64,000 nt of DNA from Cavia porcellus. Its lineage: Eukaryota; Chordata; Mammalia; Rodentia; Caviidae. A program made the translations under genes and the position numbers. Under the pieces are notes generated by a model. It was not told the DNA's origin, searched no databases, and was given only the letters and a program-made list of their open reading frames with translations. The stretch lies in NCBI RefSeq assembly GCF_034190915.1, contig NW_026947485.1, forward strand, positions 29,711,519-29,775,518, given 5' to 3'. Below, one piece after another: positions 1 through 10,692 of the stretch (positions are counted from its first letter, which is position 1; the number at the start of each line of letters is the position of its first letter).

Positions 1-366
1 TTACTGTAGTATATCCTGCTATCTTTGAAACAGTTGTCCATACCATCAAATCTAGTGCAAGCACACAAACTGGAACAGAATATAACTGCACTAAGCAGTG
101 ATGAAAACAATTTCAAATTATGATGCATGATTAACAATGTCCACCTTCCCTTTTTAGACCAATTCCTCCCCTTTCACTTTCACAGGGTGCATGGTACATT
201 TTGTATCCCACTAACTCCTTTATTTTTAGATTAGGGAGACAATCCACTGTTTACCTAAGTGGTTTTGAACTTTTTTTACCCCTGAGCTTGTTCTCAAGTT
301 GTATCCATTTACCGAAAGAGCCTCAAGGTTTTCCTTCCTTATAGCTGAGTGGGTCTCCATTGTATA
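1..366. other. Unassigned AT-rich sequence
   Basis: No open reading frame of note, RNA gene or repeat that I can name. It could be the far 3' part of the L1/HAL1-type element that follows at 505-812, but I see no diagnostic motif. Confidence 0.4.
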
Positions 367-378
367 AAAGTATTATGT

Positions 379-491
379 TGGGGCTGGGGATTTAGCTCAG
401 CAGCATAAGCACCTGTTTTACAAGCAGGCGGTCATGAGTTTGATTCCTGGTACCAATAAATAAATAAATAAACAAACAAATAAAATTTAAA
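379..491 (+). mobile_element. ID-like tRNA-derived SINE
   Basis: The body opens with GGGGCTGGGGATTTAGCTCA, which contains a Pol III A-box-like segment. A B-box-like GAGTTTGATTCCTGG follows, and the tail is a degenerate (AAAT)n/(AAAC)n run. A near-perfect 13-bp target duplication (AAAAGT[A/G]TTATGT) flanks it at about 367-378 and 492-504. The same family recurs at 1670, 5748, 24722, 40032, 49128 and 62009. Non-coding. Confidence 0.88.
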
Positions 492-504
492 AAAAGTGTT
501 ATGT

Positions 505-812
505 CTTTCCAACCAATCTGCAGCTGATGGGCAAGCTACCCCCACTTTGTTCTGGTTGTCTGTCACATAAAGCATTATTTTCTCATCTTTGACTTTCAGT
601 CTATGAACCCTCTTTCAGTTTAATTATATTTCTTATATAGAGAAATTTGATGCACCCTATCTCCTGATCCACATTACCTGTGTTTCTTTTTATTAGTATA
701 TGAGGCCATCCATATTAGCAATTATGACCAACCTTCTCTGCCTTATTTCTGCCATGCTATTTTTTTGTCGTTGTTTGTCTACTTTTCCCCTTCATTCCAA
801 TGTCTGCCCCGT
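505..812 (-). mobile_element. L1/HAL1-type sequence downstream of ORF1
   Basis: Read on the minus strand this follows the ORF1 stop near 813. It contains a stretch beginning GACTGAAAGTCAAAGATGAG that resembles the start of the endonuclease part of L1 ORF2, which also persists in ORF1-only 'half-L1' (HAL1) elements. No long ORF remains. Whether this is L1 or HAL1 cannot be settled by eye. Confidence 0.5.
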
Positions 813-1274
813 TCAGTAAGCCCCCTCTGCCACTGTTCCTGAAACCATGGTCATTTCTCTGTCTCGCTCTAGAATGTCCTTCAGTATTTTTTGTAGGGTT
901 GAATTGGTGGTCATGAACTCCCCCAGTTCCTCTTTGTCATGGAAGTATCTTGTTTCTCCATTAATTTTGAGACATAATTTTGCAGGGTACATCAAGTACA
1001 TCAATCTGAGTTGGAGGCTATATTTTTTCAGGGCTTGGAATACTTCATTCCAAGCTCTTCTTGATTTGATGATTTGTATCAAGAAGTCTGTCATGATTCT
1101 GATGGGTTTTCCTTTATAGGTGATCTGTTTCTTTTCTCTGACAGCTTTTTAATATTCTGTTTTTATGTTGAATTTCTGGGATCTTGATTATTATATGCCT
1201 GGGTGTAGATCTATTTTGGTTATAGCTGGCTGGAGTTCTGTATGCCTCATATATCTGAATATCATTTCCTTTTC

Positions 1275-1613
1275 TGTCATGGTTTATGTCTGTGGCTCTC
1301 AGGCCTCATGCATTTGCATTGTGCATTTGTGATGGTTCATTGTCTAGTGCTTGGATTGATGATGTCAGTAGTTCACCCACATGGGGTGGAGCCAGGATGT
1401 GATGTAATGGCAGGAAGAAGGTGTGTCTTGCTTTTGCTGGTTCCTGCTTGCTGTTTGCAGCCGCCATGAAATGTGGCCCAGCCATGCCTGCCTGCCTTGG
1501 AGCCAGCTGAGTGTAGACTGAAACCTCCAAATCCTGTAAGAAATAAACCTTTCCTTTCCCAACTTGGGCTTCAGGTATTTTGTCTCAGCAATGAGTAAAA
1601 AGTAACTAAGACA
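1275..1613 (+). repeat. MaLR 5' LTR
   Basis: Begins TGTCATGG and ends CTAAGACA. A polyadenylation signal AATAAA lies in GAAATAAACC near 1540. Partner of 3242-3564. Confidence 0.9.
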
Positions 1614-1669
1614 GAATTTGGTATGGAGGAGTAGGGTCATTTGCTGTGACTATACCTGACCATGTTTTT

Positions 1670-1798
1670 TGTGGGTTTTTTTTGTTTGTTTGTTTTGTTT
1701 TTTTGTCTTTTTCCTTTTTATCAGTACCAGGGATCAAACTCATGAGTGCCTGCTTGCAAGGCGGGTGCTTATGCCGCTGAGCTAAACCTCCAGCTTTG
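1670..1798 (-). mobile_element. ID-like SINE inside the MaLR
   Basis: On the minus strand the body reads from GGAGGTTTAGCTCAGCGGC to a T-rich (A-tail) region at 1670-1715. A perfect 16-bp TSD (ACCTGACCATGTTTTT) flanks it at 1654-1669 and 1799-1814. It is younger than the MaLR it sits in. Confidence 0.9.
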
Positions 1799-2449
1799 AC
1801 CTGACCATGTTTTTCGAGAGGCTTTGGAAATGGCTTGTGGGCAGAGTTTGGAAAGATTCGGACATGTCGCCTGGATGCATAGAGCTGGAGCAGCTTAGGC
1901 TCTTCTGTAGAGCAGATTCTGATCAGAGCTCAGGAGACCAGAAGGCTGATAGAAAGCCTCATGGTAAAGACCAGGCTTAAAAGGTTTCTGCTGGGAAAAA
2001 GGACTGCATTTGTTGTTGGACTCCACATGATGTATGTTATGGCTTGGCAAAAAGTTTGACTGCATTTTGCTCATGCCCAGAGACTTTGCCTGAGACTGAG
2101 ACAAAGGGCAATGGACTGATTAACCTTGAAAAAGAAATTAAAAAGCAATGGAACCTTGAGGCTGTGGCATAGCTATTGTTGGGGGTTTTTAGCCAGCTTT
2201 ACAGGTTGCAAATCAAGAGCAAAGAGCCCAGAAGGATAATTTACAATGCTGTGAGTTTGGCCAGAAGGAAAATTCCAGGAAGGCTGTGGATTGTAAAGAC
2301 AGAGTTGAGATTGTGATTGTTGAGGGGAAACAGAGAGATAAGAAAGCTGGCCCAGGGGCATCCCAAGAAGCGGGTCCCCACCCTTTGCAGCCTCACTGCA
2401 AAGGTGAAAGAATTTGCTCAGAGGAGAAAGCTGCAGAGCACCATGCTAC

Positions 2450-2515
2450 AGAATGGTGACAGAGGCCACATGAGGTTCCAGAATGGTGACAGAGGGCACA
2501 TGAGGTTCCAGAATG
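2450..2515 (+). repeat. 30-bp tandem duplication
   Basis: Two near-identical copies of a unit starting CAGAATGGTGACAGAG, followed by the first bases of a third (CCAGAATGG). Local slippage within the MaLR internal region. Confidence 0.8.
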
Positions 2516-3241
2516 GCAGCAAAATAGAGAAGCTTTTCCTCACAATCAGGTAAATGTGATCCAGGCAACTGACCCCTACAGCCAAGAGAGAGAAAAGCCT
2601 GGTTACTGCTTCAGCTGGCAACAGACCTTGGCGGCATCCACAAGGTGCTGATTTTAGGTGCAAGGAAAATGCACAAATTTTGAGGTAAGCTTCCACCTCC
2701 ATTGCAAAGGGCCTGGGAGGCCAAGCAGTGTGCCCCTGAGAGGGCAATTTGTGAAGGTGTAAAGGTGAAGCCAAAGGTTCAGTGGAGATCCCAAAAGTTT
2801 GGGAAAGCTGCAAAAAGCAAGCAGAGAGGATTTAAGAGAAAAGCTGCAGGAGCTGAAATCCCTGGAAGTGCCGTGGGGGTGGAATCACCCAAGCCTTTTG
2901 GAGTTTGTAACCAGACTGCTTCAGATACTGAGCTTGGAACTCTAGGATTTAATGTTTGTCCTGCTAGATGTTGGATTGCTTTGTTTCCAATGCTTTATAT
3001 TCCCCTGTTTGTAACTTTTGGAATGGTAATGTTTATCTTGGGCCTTTGCATTTCAGAAATGTTTAATCTTGTTTCATTTATACAGAGGGTTACAGTTAAG
3101 AGTTTACCATAGATCTTGGAGGAGACTTGGGACTTGGACTTTTCAGCAATGCTGAAACTTAGGACTTTGGCAACTCTTGGAGGTGGACTAAATGTTTTTT
3201 GTATAAAGGATATACATGAGTCCTGGGGACCAGGGGTGGAA

Positions 3242-3564
3242 TGTCATGGCTTATGACTGTGGCCCCCAGGCCTCATGAGTTTGCATTGTGCATTTGTGAT
3301 GGTTCATTGTCTAGTGCTTGGATTGATGGTGTCAGTGCTCCACCCACATAGGGGTGGAGCCAGGATGTGATGTAATGGCAGGAAGAAGGTGTGTGTTGCT
3401 CTGCTGTTTGCATCCGCCATGAACTGTGGCCCAGCCATGCCCGCCTGCCTTGGAGCCAGCTGACTGTGGACTGAAACCTCCAAAACCTGTAAGAAATAAA
3501 CCTTTCCTTTCCCAACTTGGGCCAGGTATTTTGTCTCAGCAACGAGTAAAAAATAATTAAGACA
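3242..3564 (+). repeat. MaLR 3' LTR
   Basis: Begins TGTCATGGCTTATG and ends TAATTAAGACA. AATAAA lies near 3496. Direct repeat of 1275-1613 with a short internal deletion. Confidence 0.9.
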
Positions 3565-4165
3565 TTTTCCTATGCTTGGGAAGTTTTCTTTAATTATTTC
3601 TGTAAATGACCTTTGTATTTCATTTGTATTTACCCCTGCTTCTTCACTCACATTTTTTATTCTTAAGTTATAGATCCTCTTGTCATCTTCTTGCCTTTGT
3701 ATTGTTACTTCCTGGTTCCTTGTTATTTTGAAGAGTTCTTTCCTTTCATGATTGGTTGCAAATCTGTCTTCAAGGTTTGATAATCTATCTTGAGTTTCTT
3801 TCAAGCAGTTTTGCCAGCTTTCAATGGAGTTTTTAACTTCCTGATAATCTCTTTGAATCTGTTTCATGTATTCTAGATTTTTTATAATCTTCATTGCAGG
3901 TTTCCCTCCTTTTTCTATGCTCCTCCATTCTTCCATCTGTGTGTTCTTGAGAGGTTCTTAGCATTTCTTTTATTATTTCTCTTATATCTTCTTTTACTTG
4001 TATTAGTATTTATGTTTTCAGTTCTTTTATAATTTCATGAAGATATTTCTTTATGTTAGATGCTGTTTTTTTAAAAACTGCAGGTGTGCAACCCCTGATT
4101 TTTCCTGGGCCAGCACTGTTTAGGTTGGAGGCTGGAAACTTCCTTTTGTTTCTTCCTCTTGTCAT

Positions 4166-4790
4166 GTCCCTGGTTTCTTCCAGACAAGTGGATAGTGGGG
4201 GTCCCCAGCACTTCCTGTATTGGTTACAATTACTCTGAAGCATGCTGGCTAGGGATTGCTGCCCTCCACAGTCTGCTGGTGAACACTGGAGTACAAGCAG
4301 GGGCAAGGCAGGCTGGCCCCTCCCTTCTGAGTTGGTCCAGCTCTGGGAGTCCTCACCACATTAGTGTGTGCCACAAAGTCGGGGCCAGTTAGGGATAGAT
4401 TCAGGGAAAGCTTGGTCTTAGCTATTAGATCACGCACAGGGGTGGGATTTAGTCCAAGCAACTCTCACCAGTCTGCTCTGCACTAGGAGGGGCTGAATGA
4501 AGCCAGCTGAGGTTCTGGTTCTGGGTTTATCCTGCCCAACTCCAAAATGTCACATGACCAATTGCCCACTCCCACGGGAGGACTGAGTTCCCCGCACTCA
4601 CTGCAAGCCGATCTCTGGCCACTCCCCTCTGTAACCATGTCCTCCTGCCAAGGCCCTCAGACTTGCCAACCTCCTCGGGCTTGCCAACCCCCAACTTCAC
4701 CATGACTGTGCATCTTTGGATTCCAGTGATGTTTCACATACAGTGGGACTGGCTCTGGTGACAGGGTGTCTGGCTACAGCCTTCTGTCTA
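4166..4790 (-). other. Probable 5' region of the L1-type element
   Basis: GC-richer sequence just upstream (minus-strand sense) of the ORF1 start. Position and composition suggest an L1 5'UTR, but I see no monomer repeats or promoter motif that would prove it. The small ORFs in it look accidental. Confidence 0.4.
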
Positions 4791-4791
4791 C

Positions 4792-4826
4792 ATTTTTCTT
4801 TTCTTTCTTTCTTTCATTTCTTCCTG
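4792..4826. repeat. TTTC-rich simple repeat
   Basis: Degenerate (TTTC)n run. Confidence 0.8.
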
Positions 4827-4969
4827 GGTTGAGAGAATCCATCTCCTTCCATCTGGTCTTTTCCAGGATGCTATATTCCAGCAGCTGAGCTGTTTGTCTT
4901 AGAGAGGCCTTTACTTTGCTGCTTATTGATGCACCATTTTCCCAGGTTCCAAGGCATAGATTTAGATAA

Positions 4970-5162
4970 AGGATTTTTTTTTTTTGGCTGTTCTAGGGAT
5001 TGAGCAGTGCTGTGTCACTGAACTATACCCCCAGCTCTTTCTTATTTTTTATTTTAAGATAAGTGTCTTGTACAGTTGTTCAAGCTGGCCTCAAATGTAT
5101 AATCCTTCTGTCTTGGCCTCTGGAGTAGTTGGAATAATACATGTGCAGCACTGATCCCAGTA
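4970..5162 (-). mobile_element. Old B1-ID dimeric SINE
   Basis: On plus one sees a T tract, an ID-like right half in reverse (ending TATACCCCCAGCTC), a T-rich linker, then a reversed B1/7SL-like half (CAAGCTGGCCTCAAA and CTTGGCCTCTGGAGTAGTTGG). Same architecture as the copies at 5522, 30150, 38645, 40330 and 57500. Confidence 0.7.
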
Positions 5163-5521
5163 ATGGAGGCCTTCTGAAGAGTTAACACAGGGTATCTGTG
5201 TGACATCATATCATTGCACATTTCACAAGTATTTCTGCTGTGTGAGCCAAAGTATACCTATAATTGATTATAAATAAAAACAAGTTGACCTGAGTGTACT
5301 CAGCAAGCTGAAAACAGGTAGAAGAATAGATGAGAAGACACACATTCACTGGCCAAGAGTTCCCCACTGCAGGGTGCGTGGCAAGGGGCAATTGCTGTGG
5401 ATTTTCAACAAGCTATTTTTCTCTAGTTCTTTCCTGATTGCACATTATAATTATATGGCAAGTGAAAAACCCAGAGCCCAGGCAACACCATTCAGATCTC
5501 CAAGAATAGGACCTAGGTATC
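5163..5521. other. Unassigned sequence
   Basis: No repeat family or coding signal recognised. Confidence 0.4.
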
Positions 5522-5735
5522 AGGCATATTTTTGTTTTGTTTTGTTTTTGTGATGTGGGGACCAGATCCAGTCCTTTGCCCTGGGCTACCTGCCCCTATT
5601 ACTTTTTAAATTTTTTATTGTGAGGCAGGATCTCACGGGGTCCCTAAATTACCCAGGCTGGGCTCTAACTTGCAATTCTCTTGTTTCAGCCTCCCAGAGT
5701 GCTGGAATTATAGTTGTGCACTACCATATCTAACT
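5522..5735 (-). mobile_element. Old B1-ID dimeric SINE
   Basis: (TTTTG)n tail complement, a decayed ID half (CTGGGCTACCTGCCCC), a T-rich linker and a reversed B1 half with ACCCAGGCTGGGCTCTAAC and CAGCCTCCCAGAGTGCTGG. Confidence 0.75.
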
Positions 5736-5746
5736 AATAGTAGTTG

Positions 5747-5747
<1 letters not shown>

Positions 5748-5777
<30 letters not shown>

Positions 5778-5857
5778 GATTGGTTCAGGAAATTGAACTC
5801 ACAACCTCTTGCTTGCCAGGTAGGCACTTATGCCACTAAGCTAAATCCCCTGCCCTA
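5748..5857 (-). mobile_element. ID-like SINE with long A tail
   Basis: A run of about 28 T (A tail on minus) is followed by reversed B-box-like sequence (AATTGAACTCACAACC) and reversed A-box-like sequence (TAAGCTAAATCCCC). Imperfect flanking repeats around TAGTAGTT and AAGTAGTT may be the TSD. Confidence 0.8.
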
Positions 5858-6660
5858 GCTATAAGTAGTTTTTAAAGCTCCCTAGATTATTCTGGGTATG
5901 CAGTCAAGACTGAGCATCAATGCTCTTCAGAAAATTTAACGTGCATAGAATCCCATGGGGCTTCTTTCAGTGCTGGTTCTGAATCAGGTCAATCTGCCTG
6001 ATGGTGCTGTCATAGCCAACCTGTGGACCGCCCTGTAGAATGACATCTGAGGAAGCTTCTGACTGGACAACCTAAACTTGGTTTCTCTAGAGCCCCTGGC
6101 ATAAAGATGGACAGTTCCAATACCACTAGCTCATGTTTAAACCAGTTTTCACAGATATATAGCACTGGCTCCCACCCATGGAATGGGACCCCCATAAACA
6201 TGTGCTAGTCCTTTGCTAGTTTTTAGGGGCATCTCATGTGGGATGCTACTTAACTAGCACATGACCAATCCACTTACTCACCTAACACACACATGACCAA
6301 TCTACCTAATAATTTAACTAGCACATGACCAATTCTCCCTCTTTAATTAATTAAATTTGTTAATTATTACTAAGATCTCAGTCTTTACCTTCAGCCAGAG
6401 GACCTACAGTGGTTCCAATAGGGAACCCATCCAGGTGACTGTAAGTAAAAGACACTACCTCAGGGTCACTGTCCCAAACTACCTGCATAATTTGAAGTGT
6501 TGGCTTTACTCCTCATTCAGAGTAAGTTCTCTCGGAGGGTCCTCATTGTTCACAGCAAAGAAGCATTGAGTTCTGCTCTGAACCAGGGTGCCAGCCCTGT
6601 CTGCATCTGCTCATTTTTCTGTAGAAACCACAGCCACATTGAGTTTCATTTTGTTACTGC
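5858..6660. other. Unassigned; contains a short interspersed direct repeat
   Basis: Nothing coding. The phrase CACATGACCAAT occurs three times within about 6255-6330, twice preceded by AACTAG. Otherwise no recognisable element. Confidence 0.4.
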
Positions 6661-6667
6661 AAAGAAC

Positions 6668-6880
6668 AGAACTAGCTGGATGTAGAGGATCGTGCCTGTA
6701 ATTCCAGGACTATAAAGGCTGAGACAGGGAAATCAAAACTTCAAGCCCAGCCTAGACAACTTGATGACTTAGTGGGATCTGGTCTTGAAATTTTTAAAAT
6801 TTATGAAGAGCAAGGGATATAATTCAGTGAGAAAACCCTGGATTCAATCCCCAGTACCACAAACAATGAAACAAAAAGGA
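6668..6880 (+). mobile_element. B1-ID dimeric SINE
   Basis: A B1 half (GCCTGTAATTCCAGGA, AGGCTGAGACAGGGA and AAGCCCAGCCTAGACAAC) is joined through an A/T-rich linker to an ID-like half (AGGGATATAATTCAGTGAG and GATTCAATCCCCAGTACC). This order is diagnostic for B1-dID-type SINEs. Confidence 0.82.
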
Positions 6881-9575
6881 AGAAGAGCTCCTGGGAAGAG
6901 TTAAAACCACGAAGCACTGTGGTCCCAGCCTCCATAGCAATGGGGGACATTGCCTGGGACACTGACAAGGGTAGTGGAGAGCTTGCCTGCGCAGAAGGGC
7001 TGGTCCTCTGGCACCACGCTAGTGTAAGGACTTGTGACCTTACCAAATGGCCCTTACGGACTGGGCAGACCCAGTGTGACCAGGTGGTGGTTTGCAGCAT
7101 GAGAATAGGGTTTCCATTAGCTCAGTTCTGTGAATAGGAAACCATCCCACCTCCCACAGTTGTCGCAGTCTCCCTGCCATTCCTTCTCACTGTTATTCTA
7201 AATTCCATTTATCATCTCTATTTGCCCCGCCCCCTTTGTATGTATGCATGATGTAACATAATACAACATGCGGCCACACCCTGTGTTGGGTCCCTTTGCC
7301 AAAAAGCACATTTATTATTGTTATTTGTGAGGCTAGTTGGCAGCCAAAGTGGCCCTCATGATGATTTAAAATGTCTATTTGCAATAACTACAACCTTCTG
7401 GAAATACCACAGTGTCTATGCATCGAATGCAGTGAAAAACTATATTCCAGGGAAATTTAAATGAGGCCAATATTTCCAAACTACTCTTCTGGCATTTATA
7501 CCACATGACTTATAACATTAAATATTTCACTCTTTTGTATGTATTTCTATTGTAAGTACAGCTATCTTGAATACAAATTTTATGCTTTCTAACTGGGATG
7601 GCAATGCCACATTGTTCACATCCTCTGGCTTTGTCTATGGAGACCAGGAGCTTAAGCAACATCAAATTAGATTAGATTAAGACACTTAGCCACGTAACTA
7701 GTACAATGGATGTAGAAAAGCAAGTATGTGCCTTACTGAAAATCTTCACCTCCACGCTGCTAATGCGTGAAAACTTAAACCTCCTAGACCAATTCCATGG
7801 ATGTTAGACTCTTCCATTTATAAAATTTTCATTAAATAAAGAGTTCCTCCCACACATTCAAATAAAGGCAGCTTTTCATGTATGCTTCTCATTCTGCAGG
7901 AAACATTCCAACTATTTTTAATCATAAGGTCTGAATTTAACTGCTTTTCAAGGAGAAACTCCTTCCTTGTGTTTTCACATTTGTAATCAGAGGATATAAA
8001 GCAAGGCTCCAAATCATCTCTGAAGCCAAGAAAACTGAGTTCTGGAGAGCAAACAAAGTAAACAGTGATACCCAGTTTACAGCAGCCCTTGGCAGAGCTG
8101 CAAAGCAGAGAGGTCTGTTTGCTGTGTTTGCTGGGGCTCCTTGTGGAAGGAGGAGGGAACACTGACTCAGAAGCACAGCTGCCCCGCTATGCGTGCAGAC
8201 CTCACTGGGCAGTGGCTGACTGCTGCCCAGCATGGTCCCCAGACCTGCTGGATTTGTACATCAGACCTGGATGGGTTATGGTCAAAGTATTCCTGGACTG
8301 GAGGCATCTTAGAAAAGCATATAGATCAACGTTTTCACTTACTATGAATGAAAAGGCAAATAAAAAGCCCAGGAGCATAATAAAAAAAAGGTGAGTGGAG
8401 ACTAGTTTAGAGCTTGGTTTTCAGTCTAAGACTTTTTCTGTGCCTGTTACTGTAACTCTTCAGCCTTCTACCTCCCGAACAGTGAGACTGCATGCAGTTA
8501 ACCTGCAGTTAACCTACTCATTGCTAAAGGATGACTACTGTCAACTCTAGGCACTGAATTTCTCTCTCCAGGGCTTGGCTCTCTCGGCAGGTGACATAAT
8601 GCACCTGGCTCCCAGGCCCAACTCCTTTTCTCACCCCCTCACTCTATCAGGGCTGCAGCCCTCTCCAGCTCTCTCCTGGCAGAAGCCCTAAGGCCTGACA
8701 CCTTCAGTTCCTCCTCTACAGCACCCTGGGACATCACTCTGCCTTGATTTCCTCCAGAAATGAGTAGTAGCTCATTGAGCATTTCCTATCCACTCTACAT
8801 GGCTCCAAACCACAGCCCATGGCCACGAGAACTGCCAGCTACCCTAACAAAATTGGGAACTTTGCGGACCCCGGGAGAGGCCTTATTTATTACCTCTCCC
8901 AGAGAAAGCAGACCGGGGCAATAATCGTCAAAGTAATATTTACCCCTTAATAACTGCCTATTTTTATACTGGTGTTAGAGGTTAATAGCAGTGTTATTTA
9001 CTCCTCTGCCAAAAAGAACTGAAGGATGTGAAATGTAGCAGTCAATAAAGCTGAACAGTCAGATAAATAACATTCATATTATTTCCTGACAAATCCTTCT
9101 GCAAACCAGGGATATAAATAACCCTAAGAAAGCAGTTCCTGCATTACAAGTTTACTGATGTGTAAAATGTAATTTTAAAAAGGGCTTTGAGCTCTAGAAG
9201 CACTGGATTCCATAACTATAGATGCTGACAGACAGCCCCCATGACTGTGCACACACACATGTGTACAGGCCATCTATACAGATGTAGGTATTATCATGTA
9301 AACATATGAACATAGAGTCAGTGAGCGGGCAGTCACTACCTGTCACTTGCTTCCACGCCTTCTCTTCTTATCACACTGATGGCTCTTTCTTACTCTCCTC
9401 CTCTCAGTGCTTTCAGGTTGGAACATATGAAAGCTCCATCCCAGTGCTAGGCCTTATACTCCAATACCCTCCTCTGTGATCCCACCCATTCCCAGGACTG
9501 ATGATTTGCAAGTGCCTATCTCTCATACCCTCTCTCTCTCCAGAGCCCTAACTCCTAGAATAACAGGATCCATAA
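6881..9575. other. Unassigned single-copy-looking DNA
   Basis: No ORF with recognisable domains. The longest, at 8065-8394 and 7818-8233, have no motif and overlap on both strands. 8860-9150 is repeat-free and could be a conserved non-coding element, but that is only a guess from its appearance. Confidence 0.35.
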
Positions 9576-9579
9576 TGGT

Positions 9580-10200
9580 TTTGTGCCCTGAACATATAAC
9601 AGCCATCTCAGTCATGGTCTGATCACAACATAGCTTTAAGTTGCACCCGGCTCTGTCCACTCCCTCACCCCTAACACCTTCCCTGAATCAGCACCACCTT
9701 CTGTTCAGTGGAAGCACCTAGTTCTTTTCTCATCCTTCTCTTGTATTCACCAGTCTCTACATCAAAGCTATAAACATGTCCTGTAAACTTCTTCAAAACT
9801 GGAGAATATGGACTCCATCTTCTATCTCCACCAGTCCAAATTCACTGTTCCTCTATGTTTCCAGCTTCCATTCCAGGCTTTTCATCCATTTCCCTCCCAT
9901 GAGAATGAGCTTTTAAAATGTGAATCCAAATATCATTCCTTTGTTCTCAAAGTTCAATGTGACCTGGCCTTGTTGCACTATGGTCTCTTCCCACCCACCT
10001 CCACAACCCCTTGTCCTCCAGCCACAGTGGCCCTCTCTTTGTTCCTCAAGCAGAACAAGCATGTTCCATCTGCCTAGACTGCTCTGGACTCAGGGTTCCT
10101 AAGTTGGCTCCACCTTAGGAGGGCTTTCCCAGCTGTCCACCCACCTCATCTAAATACATGTCTCCTCCTGCACATCACTGTTGCTATTTTCTTCAGAGTA
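9580..10200 (+). repeat. L2-like ancient LINE fragment
   Basis: C/T-rich text with phrases typical of the L2 3'UTR, including GACCTGGCCTTGTTGCACTA, CTAGACTGCTCTGG and CTTTCCCAGCTGTCCACCC. Short ORFs at 9808-10102 fall in this repeat and are not genes. Confidence 0.55.
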
Positions 10201-10304
10201 CCTGTGGTTTCTAAAAATTATGGTGATGACGAAGCCAACGTGATTACAGTCTTACTATGCATTGAAATTGTTTGAAATACTTTTCCTGCATTATATTAAT
10301 CTTG

Positions 10305-10440
10305 ACAGACACCTTATTATCAGTTCCATTTTCCAAATTGGCAAATTGAGACACAAATAAACTAAATGACATGCCTGAGGTCACAAATTATCAGTGTTGG
10401 GACCTGTTTGATCCTGGGACCTGTGTCCTTTATTGCCCCT
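10305..10440 (-). repeat. MIR SINE
   Basis: Classic reversed MIR core: TTATTATCAGTTCCATTTTC, CAAATTGAGACACAAATAAA, ATGCCTGAGGTCACA. Confidence 0.75.
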
Positions 10441-10611
10441 GGCCCTGCTCCCTGAATGTACAAATGCCTATTGAGTGGCCGGAAGGAAGGGAAGTGTAGC
10501 CAGCGTCCCACAAGCTGTGTGTGTAGACAGCAAGGCAGACACATGTCTCAGGTTGTCCGTACTAGCCCAATGCGCCTGTTTTAAACCCCTGGTCTCATTT
10601 TTAAAGCTGAT

Positions 10612-10692
10612 TTGAAGGGTTAGGGATATAGTTCAGAGCAAAGGACTTGCGCAGCATGCACAAGGCCCTGGTTTGAATCTCTAGTACTTAAA
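10612..10692 (+). mobile_element. Old ID SINE
   Basis: GGGTTAGGGATATAGTTCAG followed by GCATGCACAAGGCCCTGG and TTTGAATCTCTAGTACTTAA. Decayed A and B boxes. Confidence 0.75.

Larger units (their letters stand above)
1614..3241 (+). mobile_element. MaLR internal region, non-coding
   Basis: Starts just after the 5' LTR with GAATTTGGTATGGAGG. The short ORFs inside (for example 2702-3112) have no recognisable domain and are judged fortuitous. It carries a minus-strand SINE insertion at 1670-1798 and a two-copy 30-bp tandem repeat near 2450-2515. Confidence 0.8.
1275..3564 (+). mobile_element. Complete MaLR (ERVL-MaLR) retrotransposon
   Basis: Two LTRs (1275-1613 and 3242-3564), each TG...CA and ending ACTAAGACA or ATTAAGACA, bound a non-coding internal region. 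The 5-bp TSD is TTTTC at 1270-1274 and 3565-3569, the duplication length usual for ERVL/MaLR. The internal part begins GAATTTGGTATGGAGGAGTA, matching how MaLR internal regions start. No gag or pol ORF survives, as is normal for this non-autonomous class. By eye the LTRs differ at about 20 substitutions and a few gaps (about 6%), so the copy is old. It interrupts an L1-type ORF1. Confidence 0.9.
813..4165 (-). pseudogene. LINE-1 ORF1 pseudogene, split by a MaLR insertion
   Basis: L1 ORF1 encodes the RNA-binding, trimeric coiled-coil chaperone of the LINE ribonucleoprotein. On the minus strand the N-terminal part runs from about 4165 (Met followed by TRGRNKRKFP) to 3565. It contains a heptad-like coiled coil (SIESWQNCLKETQDRLSNLE) and the start of the RRM-like domain (ENFPSIGK). 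The remainder resumes at 1274 with KGKPIRI and SRRAWNEVFQALKK and ends near 813 after PAKLCLKINGETRYFHDKEE. The gap of 1275-3564 is exactly a MaLR element with a 5-bp TSD. There is also a frameshift near 4010-3936 and there are stops at 1150-1274, so the gene is dead. Identity as L1-type ORF1 is strong; the L1 versus HAL1 subfamily is open. Confidence 0.82.

Noticed and set aside
379..455. Functional tRNA gene
   Set aside because: The Pol III-like boxes belong to an ID-type SINE with an A-rich tail and TSD; a proper cloverleaf with CCA-compatible ends and Pol III terminator is absent. Same for the other ID copies.
2418..3112. 131- and 136-codon ORFs inside the MaLR
   Set aside because: MaLR internal regions are non-coding; there is no gag, pol or other motif, and the frames overlap on opposite strands.
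8860..9150. Conserved non-coding element
   Set aside because: The impression comes only from lack of repeats and balanced composition; without alignment it cannot be supported as a feature.
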